Shown: positions 10,201 through 19,823, counted from the stretch's first letter. The stretch is 64,000 nt of DNA from Prevotella sp. (GCA_017458125.1 JAFTGB010000072.1:25585-89584); one strand, 5' to 3'. Program-made: numbers and translations. The notes: generated from the letters alone by a model not told the origin.

Positions 10201-10561
10201 CGACCTGCGTGGCGGTCTGCTGCAGTACCACCTTGACAACACCTGGGATCCCAACAACCCCAGCCAGAGTGTTGAGTATCCTCGTGTCACCGAGACAAAC
10301 AAAGCCAACAACTACGCTGGTTCCACGCTGTACGAGAAAGATGCCAAGTACCTGCGCTTGAAGACGCTCTCTATTGGCTATGACTTCAACAACGCATGGT
10401 TCAAGAAAATCGGTTTCACTAAGTTTGAGCTCATGCTCAGCGGTTATAACCTGCTGACCTTCACGCCGTATCTGTGGGGCGACCCCGAGGCTGTTGCTTC
10501 CAATGCACCCTCCTATCCCTTGCAGCGTACTTACACCGTCAGTCTGAACGTTGGATTCTAA
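7298..10561 (+). CDS. SusC-type TonB-dependent oligosaccharide transporter (pair 1)
   Basis: About 1087 residues, starting at ATG 7298 (MNKANLITRTV) ahead of a signal peptide. A carboxypeptidase-D regulatory-like domain follows (~42-120: GTVVDSQGEPIIGASVV), then the plug (~125-240) with the SusC signature DPNEIESITVLKDASATAVF and RGANGVVLITTK, and a 22-strand-type barrel ending in the aromatic-terminated VSLNVGF. SusC proteins import oligosaccharides across the outer membrane using TonB energy, with a SusD lid. The susD partner follows after 46 bp. The surrounding enzymes suggest RG-I oligosaccharides as cargo; this is inference. Confidence 0.95.
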   Translation: MNKANLITRTVMPMALMCSVMLVMPPVLGMQTVSAAEQQQGSVNGTVVDSQGEPIIGASVVILGGKTVQGTVTDFDGNFSLNVAPGTQLKISYVGYKDQIVKAAKGLKVTLEEESTMLQGVEVVAYGVQKKVTVTGAISSIKSDDLTRTSVGSVNNVLGGQLSGVTTVQYSGEPGSDAADIFVRGKATWDDEGARPLIQVDGVERSMSDIDPNEIESITVLKDASATAVFGVRGANGVVLITTKRGAEGKAKISFSLSFSALTPTKMVEQASSYDYARFYNQMRINDGQVPTFSDDIIEKFRTGSDPLRFPNTKWADYIMKDVTLQQQHNVNISGGTDRVRYFVSAGMYKQGGLFKEFDMPYDYGYQYQRFNYRANLDLKATKTTTISFNVAGNVGETNKPYGGSGGNAGTIIKNIYYATPFSSPGIVDGKLVTTTTDYTDGLNLPFTGGTGMFYYGNGFSQVNTNKLQMDLQLEQKLDFITKGLTFKLKGSYNSLYTITKKGNSSVATYAPIIMPMLDASGNVMYDDKGQIIYNPADIQFRKSGETTRPAYGHSQNKGRDWYFEGSFSYSRTFGDHTVNALALYNQSKQYYFGSDANYSDVPRSYIGFVGRVTYDYKNRYMAEFNMGYNGSENFAPGKRFGVFPAGSIGWIVSEEPFFKSIKKVVSFLKLRASVGLVGNDKTSTRRFMYLADPFYINSGSIASNAYTNAADHYAYPFGNGAPQVDPAAIKGAYESAKNNAEVGWEKAFKQDYGFDMNFLDDRLRTTFDYYTEKRTNILLLDETVPSMIGFTVPYANLGEVKSWGWEVSLNWQDKIGKDFRYWAKLNLSYNQNEVIDKKEAPKNNEYEYQKGHRIGSRLQYKFWKFYEGEQTKAEYEQTFGSAWPEKQLVDELKPGDAVYVDLDKNGEINVNDMSYDYGFTNDPEYMAGLSFGFAYKRLTFNAQLTGAWNVSRVISDVFRQPFLTAAGDLRGGLLQYHLDNTWDPNNPSQSVEYPRVTETNKANNYAGSTLYEKDAKYLRLKTLSIGYDFNNAWFKKIGFTKFELMLSGYNLLTFTPYLWGDPEAVASNAPSYPLQRTYTVSLNVGF

Positions 10562-10607
10562 TCTGAGCGAGAACACCTATATATATTACAAATAAAAGAC
10601 AAGCACA

Positions 10608-12770
10608 ATGAAGTCAAATAAAATATTACTCGGAGTAGTCACCATGATGCTGGCAGGGTCAGCATTCGTGGGATGTACCGACGACGTCAAGTTCGGCGAC
10701 CCTGCACTTGACAAGCCAACCAGTTCCGAGGCTACCAAAGACACGGTATTCAGCAATGCTGAATATGCGCGCCAGTTCCTCGTGGGCATCTATTCCCGGC
10801 AGTATTACGGTCTGCCGTATGTCAACAGCACAGCACTCCCCCACTCATGCAACCCTTACGCAGGTAAGTTCGACGCACTGACCGACTGCTGGCAAATGGG
10901 CTGGACGGGCTCTGCCATCTTCGGACAGTATTATCAGGGCGCGCTGAGTTCCACCACGCTGCGTGCCGACGGACTGGACGGACCACTGTTCGGTTTCGAC
11001 AACGAACACGTATGGGAAGCCGTACGTGCCGGTAACATATTCTTAGAGAACATCGACAACGTCCCAGGCATGACCGATGCCGAGAAAGGCCGTCTGAAGG
11101 CTGAGGCACGCTGTCTCATTGCAGCCCGCATGTGGGACTGCTTCCAGCACTACGGCGGTATCCCCATCATTGACCACGCCCTGGAAGTCAGTGAGACCAC
11201 ACAGGATTTCCCCCGCCGTTCGGTGGAAGAGTGTATCGACTACATGGTAGGCCTGCTCGACGAGGCCATTGCCGACCCCAACTTCCCGTGGGTAACGGCC
11301 GACCCCGTCACCATGTCCGGACGCTGGACGCGTGCCGGTGCCCGTGCCCTGAAGGCAAAGATTCTGCAGATGGCCGCTTCGCCCATCTTCAACCCCAAGG
11401 ACGGTCAGCCCTATTACCAGGGAGCCTCCGAGGACGTCCTGCCCTACATCATGTATACCGATGCCTCCAAGTATCAGGAGCGCTGGGACCGTTTCTACAA
11501 GGCTTGCGAAGAGTTCTTCCAGGATTGGGAAGCCAACGGCTGGTACGCCATTGTCCAGGCCGAGAAGAAGACCGACCGCTACTACCGTCTGGCTTACAGA
11601 AAAGCCTACGCCCTGCGTGAGTCTACTGAGATTTTGCACTCTGTCCGTCATCAGGGCTACGACAGCTACACAGCCGGCCGCTACTGCTGGCACAGCTGGT
11701 ACACCGCCAGCGTTCCCCGTAACCTCTACTGGCCTACCGAGGAGTATGTGGAGCTGTTCCCCTGGTCTAACGGTGACCCCTTCGACTGGGACAAGGCTTG
11801 GGACTATGTCTATAACGAGGACGGCACGCTCAAGTACACCTCCAGCGGCACGCCCAACGCCAGTGCACGTGGTCTGAACAGCATGTTCATCCGTGGTACA
11901 GAGACTGCTCTGTCGCAGCTGCTCATCAACGTCACCTACACCCGCGACCCGCGTCTCTATGAGGAGTGCATCGTCAACGGCATGCAGAAGCACCTCGACT
12001 GGACGACCGCTGCCACCTCCGGCGACATCTGGGAACTGTGGGCCGGCGGTACGGACGGTCTGAAGGGCGTAACCGCCCAGACCGACATGTTCGGCACCGG
12101 TTATGGCTACAACAAATACTACATGGGTGACGGCACTACCAGCTCGGGCGACAACCAGCGTTACCAGACCCAGTGGGTTTACCTCTCTCTTAACGAAATG
12201 TACCTGATGTATGCCGAGGCTCTGCTGAAGAAGTCAACACCCGACATTCAGAAGGCTTGCGAGATGGTTGACGTCGTCCGCGCCCGTGTCGGCCTCGGTG
12301 GTCTGAAGCAGCGCGTCTTCGGCAACAAAGCCTACTCTGACCCTGTTTATACAGAGGTGAAGAACGCCGGTAAGATTTACGAGTCTACCGCCCTGCTTGA
12401 CGAGATACTGAACGAGCGCGCCCGCGAGCTTGGCTTGCAGAACATCCGCTGGTTCGACATGATCCGCTACAAGCGCACTGACTGGATGACCAAGCAGCTC
12501 CACCGTCTGGAGATGCACCGTCTGAAGCAGAACGCCAAGGGTGAATGGGTTGTCAGCGACACCCAGTGGACGAATGGCGACAAGAAGGACGACGCTTCTT
12601 CCCGTCAGCCCCACTACTTCACTTACGAGCGTAAGCCCATCGACGGCATCACGCGTGCTCTTTGGGGCGAAGACCCCCAGAGCAACAACGTCCGCAAGTG
12701 GCTGCTCACTCCATTCCCACAGGCCGAAGTTAACAAGGGCTATGGTATTATCCAGAATCCGGGATGGTAA
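10608..12770 (+). CDS. SusD/RagB-type surface glycan-binding lipoprotein (pair 1)
   Basis: The 720-residue protein has a lipoprotein signal with cysteine at FVGC, followed by acidic TDD, the usual lipoprotein export signal in Bacteroidetes. It carries SusD-like helical features: AEARCLIAARMWDCFQHYGGIP in the N-terminal SusD domain and NEMYLMYAEALL plus LNERARELGLQNIRWFDMIR in the RagB/SusD C-terminal domain. SusD covers the SusC barrel and binds the incoming glycan. It is longer than classical SusD (about 550 residues). It lies directly after its susC and before a second susC. Confidence 0.95.
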   Translation: MKSNKILLGVVTMMLAGSAFVGCTDDVKFGDPALDKPTSSEATKDTVFSNAEYARQFLVGIYSRQYYGLPYVNSTALPHSCNPYAGKFDALTDCWQMGWTGSAIFGQYYQGALSSTTLRADGLDGPLFGFDNEHVWEAVRAGNIFLENIDNVPGMTDAEKGRLKAEARCLIAARMWDCFQHYGGIPIIDHALEVSETTQDFPRRSVEECIDYMVGLLDEAIADPNFPWVTADPVTMSGRWTRAGARALKAKILQMAASPIFNPKDGQPYYQGASEDVLPYIMYTDASKYQERWDRFYKACEEFFQDWEANGWYAIVQAEKKTDRYYRLAYRKAYALRESTEILHSVRHQGYDSYTAGRYCWHSWYTASVPRNLYWPTEEYVELFPWSNGDPFDWDKAWDYVYNEDGTLKYTSSGTPNASARGLNSMFIRGTETALSQLLINVTYTRDPRLYEECIVNGMQKHLDWTTAATSGDIWELWAGGTDGLKGVTAQTDMFGTGYGYNKYYMGDGTTSSGDNQRYQTQWVYLSLNEMYLMYAEALLKKSTPDIQKACEMVDVVRARVGLGGLKQRVFGNKAYSDPVYTEVKNAGKIYESTALLDEILNERARELGLQNIRWFDMIRYKRTDWMTKQLHRLEMHRLKQNAKGEWVVSDTQWTNGDKKDDASSRQPHYFTYERKPIDGITRALWGEDPQSNNVRKWLLTPFPQAEVNKGYGIIQNPGW

Positions 12771-12782
12771 TTCTTTTATCAT

Positions 12783-12808
12783 TGAAAAATTGAAGAATTG
12801 AAAAACTG
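12783..12808 (+). repeat. Short TTGAAAAA-like repeats between susD and the second susC
   Basis: The 46-bp spacer 12771-12816 holds about four imperfect copies of an ATTGAAAA/AACTGAAA unit. No terminator or promoter box was seen in it, so the four sus genes may be one transcript. Confidence 0.5.
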
Positions 12809-12816
12809 AAACGAAT

Positions 12817-15678
12817 ATGAAAAAAAGAAATATCGTTGTGCTAACATTGCTCGCAGGCCTCAGCCTGCCTGCAATGGCGCAATATGAAATCATTGACTCG
12901 GTGGACTTCAAGTCCCAGACTGTCGATGTGGGTGCCAACCGCACGTTCACCCGTGAGCAGTCGTCAGCATCAGTCAGTGTCATCACCAACAAGGATGTCA
13001 ACCACCGTGGTGCCAGCAACATCGGCAACAACCTCATCGGACAAGGCAACGGCTTAGTTGCCCTGCAAGGTGCCGGCCTTTACAATGTGGCCAACCCCAC
13101 CTTCTATGTCCGAGGCTTGCAGACGCTGTCGACCAACACGCCGCTCATCCTGGTGGACGGCATCGAGCGTAGCATCGACAACGTCATCTCGGAAGACGTC
13201 GAGAGTGTCACCATCCTGAAGGATGCCGCCGCCACCGCCCTCTATGGTTACAAGGGTGCCAACGGAGCCATCCTCATTACCACCAAGCACGGTCAGTACA
13301 ACAGCCAGAGCATCACGTTCTCTTACGACCACGGCTTCAACTACCTTATTGACAAGCCTTCGTTCGTCGATGCCTACACCTACGGCATGGCGGTCAACGA
13401 GGCCATGCGTAACGAAGGCACTGCCGGCCGCTATAGCGATGCCGTGCTGCAGACCTACAAGGACGGCAGCAACCCGCTGTTCTATCCCAACATCAACTGG
13501 GCCGACCAGACGTTCCGCAACATCAGCCACACCAACAAGTTCAACCTTGAGTTCAAGGGCGGCAGCAAGAACTTCCGCTACTTCACCAACCTGAACCTGG
13601 TGACCAACAAAGGCTTCATCAAGAACTACGACGCCAACGACGGCTACAGCACGCAGGACAAATACACACGCGCTACCATCCGCAGCAATATGGACATGGA
13701 CCTTGGCCCCAAGACCAAGATGCACACCCACCTGTTCGGTCTGCTCACCGAGCAGTCACAGCCCGGCAGTCAGGCCGACCTGTGGGGCATGGTCTATACC
13801 GTGCCTGCCAACGCCTTCCCCGTCAAGGCTACTGACGATGTCTGGGGCGGCGATGCCACCTACACCACCAAGAACCCCGTGGCACAGAGTGCCGGCGCCG
13901 CTTACTACAAGAAACACCAGCGCGCCCTGTACGCCGACGTCGTTCTGGAGCAGGACCTGTCGGCCATCACCGAAGGACTCTCTGCACAGGCACAGTTAGG
14001 CTACGACACCTACAGCAACCTCTACGAGGACCACTCGCGCACCTACCGCTACGGCTACTACACCGTCGCTAACTACACCGGCGGCATTGTCGACCCGGCA
14101 GCAGCTACCCTGACCACCGACGGCGAGGACACCCCCATGGGCAAGGGTTCCAACAACGACGCATGGGCACGCCGTGCATTCTGGAACGTAGGCATCAACT
14201 ATGACCGCACCTTCGGCAAGCACGCCGTCTACGGACAGCTGAAGTACGACTACGAGTACAGCGACTATACCGGTGTCAACACCACCGTCTACCGCCAGAA
14301 CTACTCGCTGTTCGCACACTACGGCTACGACAACCGCTACATGGCCGACCTGGCATTGGTCTACTCCGGCAGTTCCCGCTTAGCCAAAGGCTCCAAGTGG
14401 GCACTCTCTCCCACGTTCTCCGCTTCGTGGAACATCCATAACGAGTCGTTCATGCAGGACGTCAAGTGGGTGGACTTCCTGAAGCTCCGTGCCTCCATAG
14501 GTATGATTCAGACTGACAATCTGCCCGGCGACAACGTGTGGACCTACTACGACCAGTTCTACGTCATGGACAGTGTCACCTACCCGTTCTACTCCTACGG
14601 TTCGGGCTTCGGCCGCACCTACATTGCACAGGCTGCCACCCAGAGCCTCGGACGCGAGAAAGCCATCAAGTACAACGTCGGCTTCGACGCCACACTCTTC
14701 AAGGGGCTGAACATCTCCTTCGACTACTACTTCCAGAACCGCAAGGACATCTGGGTGTCCACGGAGGGAGCCTACACCAGTGTCTTCGGTCTGACTACTC
14801 CGTACGAGAACCAGGGTAAGGTTCACAGCTACGGCTTCGAGTTTGCTGCCGACTACAGCAAGCAGATTGGCAAGGTTACCTTCAACATCGGCGGTAACAT
14901 CAACCTCAACAAGAACAAAATCAAGGAGCAGGCCGAAGAGCCCAAGCTCTACCAGAACCTCGTTTCTACCGGACTGCCCTACCAGCAGCTCTTCGGCTAC
15001 CAAGCCCTCGGTTTCTTCCAGAAGAGCGACGACCTCAACGGCGACGGCATCATCTCGGCTGACGAGTTTGCCTCTCTCGACTACCCCGTCCAGACCTTCA
15101 CCACCGTCCGTCCCGGCGATGTCCGCTATGCCGACATCAATGAAGACGGTGTCATCGACGCCAACGACCGTAAGGCCATCGGCTACAGCACCGTATGCCC
15201 TGAGCTGGTTTACAACGTCCACCTCGGAGCAGAGTGGAAAGGACTGGGCTTCGACGCTGTCTTCCAGGGCGTAGGCCGTTACTCCGGTGTGATGAACACC
15301 AACGGCATGTTCCGCTCGGCTGTCAGTACCAACACCCTCTCGCAGTATCTGTACGACAACAGCTGGTCGGCAGAGCGCGGCAACACCGAGAACGCCCTCT
15401 TCCCCCGTCTGAGCACAACGGCCAACACCAACAACGACCAGACCAGCACCCTCAACCTCTTCGACCGTGGCTACTTCAAGCTGCGCAGCGTGGAAATATT
15501 CTACAACCTGCCCACCGAGCTGGTTCAGAAGACCAAGTTCATGAAGAAAGCTAAGGTTTACGTGCGTGGTGTCGACCTCTTCACCGCCGACCATCTCAAG
15601 AACGGCGATGCCGGTTCATACGGAGCTGTCATGCCCCTCACCCGCAACGTGCAGATCGGTGCTTCTTTGACGTTCTAA
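12817..15678 (+). CDS. SusC-type TonB-dependent transporter lacking the N-terminal CPD domain (pair 2)
   Basis: The 953-residue protein has a signal peptide (cleavage after SLPAMAQ) and then goes almost straight into the plug: SSASVSVITNKDVNHRGASN, LVDGIERSIDN, DVESVTILKDAAATALYGYK and GANGAILITTK. The roughly 80-residue carboxypeptidase-D regulatory-like domain present in pair 1 is absent, which explains the shorter length. The barrel ends in QIGASLTF. It sits 46 bp after susD-1 and 33 bp before susD-2, so the two pairs are probably co-transcribed. The role is import of an RG-I-derived oligosaccharide, perhaps of a different length or decoration from that handled by pair 1 (inference). Confidence 0.94.
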   Translation: MKKRNIVVLTLLAGLSLPAMAQYEIIDSVDFKSQTVDVGANRTFTREQSSASVSVITNKDVNHRGASNIGNNLIGQGNGLVALQGAGLYNVANPTFYVRGLQTLSTNTPLILVDGIERSIDNVISEDVESVTILKDAAATALYGYKGANGAILITTKHGQYNSQSITFSYDHGFNYLIDKPSFVDAYTYGMAVNEAMRNEGTAGRYSDAVLQTYKDGSNPLFYPNINWADQTFRNISHTNKFNLEFKGGSKNFRYFTNLNLVTNKGFIKNYDANDGYSTQDKYTRATIRSNMDMDLGPKTKMHTHLFGLLTEQSQPGSQADLWGMVYTVPANAFPVKATDDVWGGDATYTTKNPVAQSAGAAYYKKHQRALYADVVLEQDLSAITEGLSAQAQLGYDTYSNLYEDHSRTYRYGYYTVANYTGGIVDPAAATLTTDGEDTPMGKGSNNDAWARRAFWNVGINYDRTFGKHAVYGQLKYDYEYSDYTGVNTTVYRQNYSLFAHYGYDNRYMADLALVYSGSSRLAKGSKWALSPTFSASWNIHNESFMQDVKWVDFLKLRASIGMIQTDNLPGDNVWTYYDQFYVMDSVTYPFYSYGSGFGRTYIAQAATQSLGREKAIKYNVGFDATLFKGLNISFDYYFQNRKDIWVSTEGAYTSVFGLTTPYENQGKVHSYGFEFAADYSKQIGKVTFNIGGNINLNKNKIKEQAEEPKLYQNLVSTGLPYQQLFGYQALGFFQKSDDLNGDGIISADEFASLDYPVQTFTTVRPGDVRYADINEDGVIDANDRKAIGYSTVCPELVYNVHLGAEWKGLGFDAVFQGVGRYSGVMNTNGMFRSAVSTNTLSQYLYDNSWSAERGNTENALFPRLSTTANTNNDQTSTLNLFDRGYFKLRSVEIFYNLPTELVQKTKFMKKAKVYVRGVDLFTADHLKNGDAGSYGAVMPLTRNVQIGASLTF

Positions 15679-15711
15679 TTTGAATACAGAAACAATAGCA
15701 ATTGAGAAACT

Positions 15712-17475
15712 ATGAAGATGAACAAATATATTTTAGGAGCTGTGGCTGGTCTTGCACTCTCATCGTGCAACAAGATGGACTACAACGAGTACACCGCATA
15801 CGACCACGCCTATATCGACCGAAACTTCGAGTACGTTGGCGGCTTCATGACCACCATTTACAACAATCTTGATACGGACTGGGGCAACTTCAGCGGTGCC
15901 ATGTTAGCATCGGCTACCGACGAGGCAGAGTACAGCACAGCCGGCAATGCCATCGAAGACTTCTACAACGGAGCGTGGAGTCCCGCCAACCCCCGCATGA
16001 CCATCTGGAACAACGCCTGGGCCGGCATCACGTACTGCAACGAGATGCTCGACAACTGGCAGGGGCTGACCTTCGACGAGTTCAAGCTGAACTCCGACTA
16101 CCTGAAGAAGCTCAACCAGTACAACAACTACCAGTATGAGTGCCGCTGGGCCCGTGCCTACTTCTACTTCACGCTGGTGCGCCAGTACGGCGACCTGCCT
16201 TTCAAGGAGCACAACATGAGCGGCGCCGAGGAGGCAGCACTGCCCCGCACGTCGTCAGACGAAATCTTCAACTTCATCGACAAGGAGTGTGCTGAGATAC
16301 AGGACAAGATTACCCGTGACTACACCGACCTTGGCGACCTGGCTACCGCCAACGTGGAGACTGGCCGCGCCAACCGTCTGGCCGTCATGGCCTTGCGCGC
16401 TCAGGCTGCCCTCTACCACGCCAGCCCGCTGTTCAACAAGAACAACGACAGCCAGCTCTGGTACAAGGCCGCCAAAGCCTGTCAGGCACTGGTCGACAGC
16501 TGCGCCAAGGACGGCAAGAAGCTGGCTTCCACCTACAGCAGCCTTTGGGCCAGCGACTTCTACTCCAACTCCGACCCTGCCGGTGAGATTATCTTCGCAC
16601 GCCGTACCGCCGCCTCCAACAGCTTCGAGGGCTACAACTTCCCCGTCGGCTACTCTTCAGGCAAGGGTGGCAACTGCCCCACGCAGGACATGGTCGATGC
16701 CTACAACATGACCAACGGCAAGATGATTGGCGATGCTGACTCTGGCTACAACCCGCAGGACCCCTACACCAACCGCGACCCGCGCTTCGGCATGACCATC
16801 GCCCACAACGGCGACGTATGGCCTAATGACATTACCAATACGGCCGTCACCTCCCTGCAGACCTTCACCGGCGGCTACCATGCCCGTCCGCGTGTGTCGT
16901 ACGCCACGCCCACCAGCTACTATCTGAAGAAATATTGCAACCCCTCGCAGATTCTCCGCTCGGGCTACTCCACCACCAGTGCCCATGGCTGGCTGACCTA
17001 CCGTCTTGGCGGTGCCTACCTCGACTATGCCGAGGCCCTTTTCCAGTATTTCAAGTCGCAGGGCAACAGCAACGCTGCCGACGCTACCAACAGCGAGTTT
17101 ACCAAGTCGGCCCGTCAGATGGCCAGCATGACCCGCCAGCGCGTCAACATGCCCGCACTGCCTACTGGTCTGAGCAACGACGAGTTCTGGACCCGCTACA
17201 AGAACGAGCGTCAGGTTGAGCTCGCCTTCGAGGACCACCGCTTCTACGACATCCGTCGCTGGAAGGAGGACGGCAACAAGTTCATGAATATCCACCGTAT
17301 GGTCATCACCCCCGTCTACGCTGAAGACGGTACCACCATAGCATCGTACACCTACCAGACCGTAGCCGTCACCCGCGGCAACGGCCAGTGGCAGGAGAAG
17401 TGGAATCTCTTCCCCATCTCCCAGACCGAGATTATGAAGTCGGGCGGTGCCTTAGAACAAAACCCCGGATGGTAA
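15712..17475 (+). CDS. SusD/RagB-type surface lipoprotein (pair 2)
   Basis: The 587-residue protein starts MKMNKYILGAVAGLALSSCNK, a short lipoprotein signal with Cys at about 19. SusD-like features are EMLDNWQGL, CRWARAYFYFTLVRQYGDLPF in the N-terminal domain, and LDYAEALFQY followed by NERQVELAFEDHRFYDIRRWK in the C-terminal domain. The ending ALEQNPGW resembles that of the pair-1 SusD (GIIQNPGW), as is usual in RagB/SusD proteins. It is followed by a strong terminator. Confidence 0.95.
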   Translation: MKMNKYILGAVAGLALSSCNKMDYNEYTAYDHAYIDRNFEYVGGFMTTIYNNLDTDWGNFSGAMLASATDEAEYSTAGNAIEDFYNGAWSPANPRMTIWNNAWAGITYCNEMLDNWQGLTFDEFKLNSDYLKKLNQYNNYQYECRWARAYFYFTLVRQYGDLPFKEHNMSGAEEAALPRTSSDEIFNFIDKECAEIQDKITRDYTDLGDLATANVETGRANRLAVMALRAQAALYHASPLFNKNNDSQLWYKAAKACQALVDSCAKDGKKLASTYSSLWASDFYSNSDPAGEIIFARRTAASNSFEGYNFPVGYSSGKGGNCPTQDMVDAYNMTNGKMIGDADSGYNPQDPYTNRDPRFGMTIAHNGDVWPNDITNTAVTSLQTFTGGYHARPRVSYATPTSYYLKKYCNPSQILRSGYSTTSAHGWLTYRLGGAYLDYAEALFQYFKSQGNSNAADATNSEFTKSARQMASMTRQRVNMPALPTGLSNDEFWTRYKNERQVELAFEDHRFYDIRRWKEDGNKFMNIHRMVITPVYAEDGTTIASYTYQTVAVTRGNGQWQEKWNLFPISQTEIMKSGGALEQNPGW

Positions 17476-17502
17476 ACCATCCATCATTTCCATCGAAGTT
17501 AG

Positions 17503-17534
17503 TCCCTGCACCCCCGCCGGTGCAGGGATTTTTT
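17503..17534 (+). terminator. Terminator after the two susCD pairs
   Basis: TCCCTGCA (17503-17510) pairs with TGCAGGGA (17521-17528), loop rich in C and G, followed by TTTTTT. A classic rho-independent terminator ending the sus operon. Confidence 0.9.
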
Positions 17535-17582
17535 AGTCAGCCTGCATCTGCAGACAAATCAACTGCAAAAAAACTTAATTAT

Positions 17583-17613
17583 TTTGGCATATTAAAATAA
17601 TTTTGTATCTTTG
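17583..17613 (+). promoter_or_regulatory. Promoter of the secreted protein gene at 17680
   Basis: TTTG at 17583-17586, 19 nt, TATCTTTG at 17606-17613. This is an exact Bacteroidetes promoter, about 65 bases upstream of the ATG. Confidence 0.82.
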
Positions 17614-17679
17614 CAGGCAAATACTAATCGACAATACATTATTAACAACTTATTTTACTAATTAAAAACGTTTTTATTT

Positions 17680-19770
17680 ATGAGAAAATTTACTCTATTG
17701 ACAGCAGTATTTGCGCTGTTCGCAACAGCAGCAAGTGCTGACACGAAGGTTATCTACCAAGATAACTATGCGGACAAGACCACGTCAATGGCCAACTGGA
17801 CAGACAACCGCTCTAATGGTGCCATCGACTTCATCAACACGCCTGACGGTAACTACATGCAGTTTAACCTGACTCTCAATGGCAACAACTTCAACGGTAC
17901 CCGCTTCAGCTCCATCTGGGGTTCTACACCGTGGGAAGGTATTACCCTGCCTGAGACGGGTTACAAGTACGAAGTTTCCTTCAACTTTGAAACTTTTGGT
18001 AACGACAGCAAGAATGCTGCCCAGCGTAATCATGAGATTGCCATCATTAGTGTTACAGAATCAGAAGACCAAGAAGCTGCAACCATCAATGAAGTTTTAG
18101 CAAATTATTGGGGTACAGCAGGCTCAACCAATGTAACTATCAATGCAGGCAAGGAGAATGAAAAACAAATTGATGTTTTCCCCAACTATCTGTTCAAGCT
18201 GTCACAGACAAAGACTGGCGAAGCTGCCGGTGAAGGAGGTTACGTTGGTAATGGTATGTGTGGTTTCACTATTAATAACGAAACAGAAGAAGTAAAGGTT
18301 GCTCAGGGTACTTGGTACAAGCTGACGCTCGAAGTAGTGGGTCAGACCGTTAAATACGACATCACTGACATCAGCGGCACTCCCCTGAAGGCTGGCAGCT
18401 ACACGCTTCCCGAAGGTGCCGACAACCGTGCCGGCGGTATGATTGTCTACGGTGCACGCTACGCCAGCAAGACCAACGTCGGTCTGGGTCTGAAGATTAC
18501 CTGCGAGTCTGACGAGGCTGTAGCCAACGAGCCCATTGTCGCTCTGAGCCAGGTGAAGGGTAACGACCGCGTCTACAAGGTGACTTTCGCCGAGGGCGAG
18601 ACGCTGCACTACGTGCTGCCCGGTGCTGAGGAGCAGACCCTCGACTACTGGGATGCTGAGGACGAGGCCGGCAACCCCGGTGTTGCTATGCTGACCGCTA
18701 CCCAGTCGGGCACGCTGCAGGCTTGGACCACCAAGGACGTTGCCGTCTCTCAGAAGGTAAACGTCGAGGTTACCGCTGGCTGGATTAAGCTGGTAGACCC
18801 CGTTGTGGCCATCTCTAACGTTTCCGAGGGCTTCGGCAAGTCCTTCACCGTGACGTTCAACGCCTCTGCTCCTGAGCACCTGCTGCCCGTCAATGCCGCC
18901 ATCACCTACACCATCGACGGCGGTGCCGAGCAGGAAGTAGCCCCCGGTGGTACCATCACCATGGACAAGGCCGGTACGCTGGTTGTCACTGTCAACCAGA
19001 TTCCTCAGGGCGGTCAGGAGTGGTATAAGCGCAGCTGCGTGACCTACAACAACGACGTGGAGTACGCAATAGCAACTACTTCTAACTTTGTCTTTACTCC
19101 TGCTGAGCTGGCCAGCAATACAGATCTGGAAGCTCCTACTGCTCTTGGCAATTCTGGCAGATCACAATGGGAGCGTGTTTACCAGATGCCTGGTGCTGAC
19201 GGAGGTGCACTGGAAGGACGAAATGCATGGGGACTGTGGAATGGCACTGACGATAAAGTCTGCGATATCTACAAAATTAAATTAGATGCTTTGGACAAAG
19301 TGCTTGACCCCCTGCGCGTAGCCGATACAGAACGTACTGAAGACCGCAACAACTACTATTTGTTCCCCTACGAGGGTATTGTGTACTATAGCACTGCCAA
19401 AGGAAACAACCACATAATATCGATTGACCCGAAGTACGTAACCGATGACGCTGCCAAGCCAAACTTCTATGTTCTGAATGTCACTGTATCATATGACCGT
19501 CCTGACAAAGCAGCTGAGAGCGTATTCCAAACCCACGTCATTAAGACAGATGCTACTTACTCTCAATATCGTTTTGACAATGCTATCAGCAAGGTACAGG
19601 TTCTGACCTACAAGGGCTTCGTTCCCGGCTCTACTGGCATCGAGGCTATCACCACCGTGAAGGAGGCTGACAAGAACGCTCCCATCTACACCATCGGTGG
19701 CGTACAGGTGAAGGATGCTTCTCAGAAGGGCATCTACATCCAGAACGGCAAGAAGTTTGTGGTGAAGTAA
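17680..19770 (+). CDS. Secreted multi-domain beta-sandwich protein of unknown function (possible surface glycan-binding protein)
   Basis: The 696-residue protein has a clear signal peptide (MRKFTLLTAVFALFATAASA). I do not recognise an enzyme family. Residues ~20-280 look like a jelly-roll/concanavalin-type sandwich rich in aromatic and Asn residues. Two related Ig-like modules follow (~285-370 beginning PIVALSQVKGNDRVYKVTF, ~370-450 beginning PVVAISNVSEGFGKSFTVTF), then another beta-rich part. The C-terminus is a short tail (IYTIGGVQVKD, GIYIQNGKKFVVK) shared with the PL11 proteins and with the small protein at 57976, likely a surface-anchoring or secretion tail. It has its own promoter and terminator. 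Its place after susCD suggests a SusE/F-like glycan-binding role; this is context only. Confidence 0.7.
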   Translation: MRKFTLLTAVFALFATAASADTKVIYQDNYADKTTSMANWTDNRSNGAIDFINTPDGNYMQFNLTLNGNNFNGTRFSSIWGSTPWEGITLPETGYKYEVSFNFETFGNDSKNAAQRNHEIAIISVTESEDQEAATINEVLANYWGTAGSTNVTINAGKENEKQIDVFPNYLFKLSQTKTGEAAGEGGYVGNGMCGFTINNETEEVKVAQGTWYKLTLEVVGQTVKYDITDISGTPLKAGSYTLPEGADNRAGGMIVYGARYASKTNVGLGLKITCESDEAVANEPIVALSQVKGNDRVYKVTFAEGETLHYVLPGAEEQTLDYWDAEDEAGNPGVAMLTATQSGTLQAWTTKDVAVSQKVNVEVTAGWIKLVDPVVAISNVSEGFGKSFTVTFNASAPEHLLPVNAAITYTIDGGAEQEVAPGGTITMDKAGTLVVTVNQIPQGGQEWYKRSCVTYNNDVEYAIATTSNFVFTPAELASNTDLEAPTALGNSGRSQWERVYQMPGADGGALEGRNAWGLWNGTDDKVCDIYKIKLDALDKVLDPLRVADTERTEDRNNYYLFPYEGIVYYSTAKGNNHIISIDPKYVTDDAAKPNFYVLNVTVSYDRPDKAAESVFQTHVIKTDATYSQYRFDNAISKVQVLTYKGFVPGSTGIEAITTVKEADKNAPIYTIGGVQVKDASQKGIYIQNGKKFVVK

Positions 19771-19823
19771 TGTTTTACACTAAACATTAAGAATTAAAGA
19801 TCAAACTTTAATATTAAACTATC

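Noticed and set aside
12771-12816. Separate promoter for the second susC
   Set aside because: No TAnnTTTG box occurs in the spacer, so co-transcription with the first pair is preferred.
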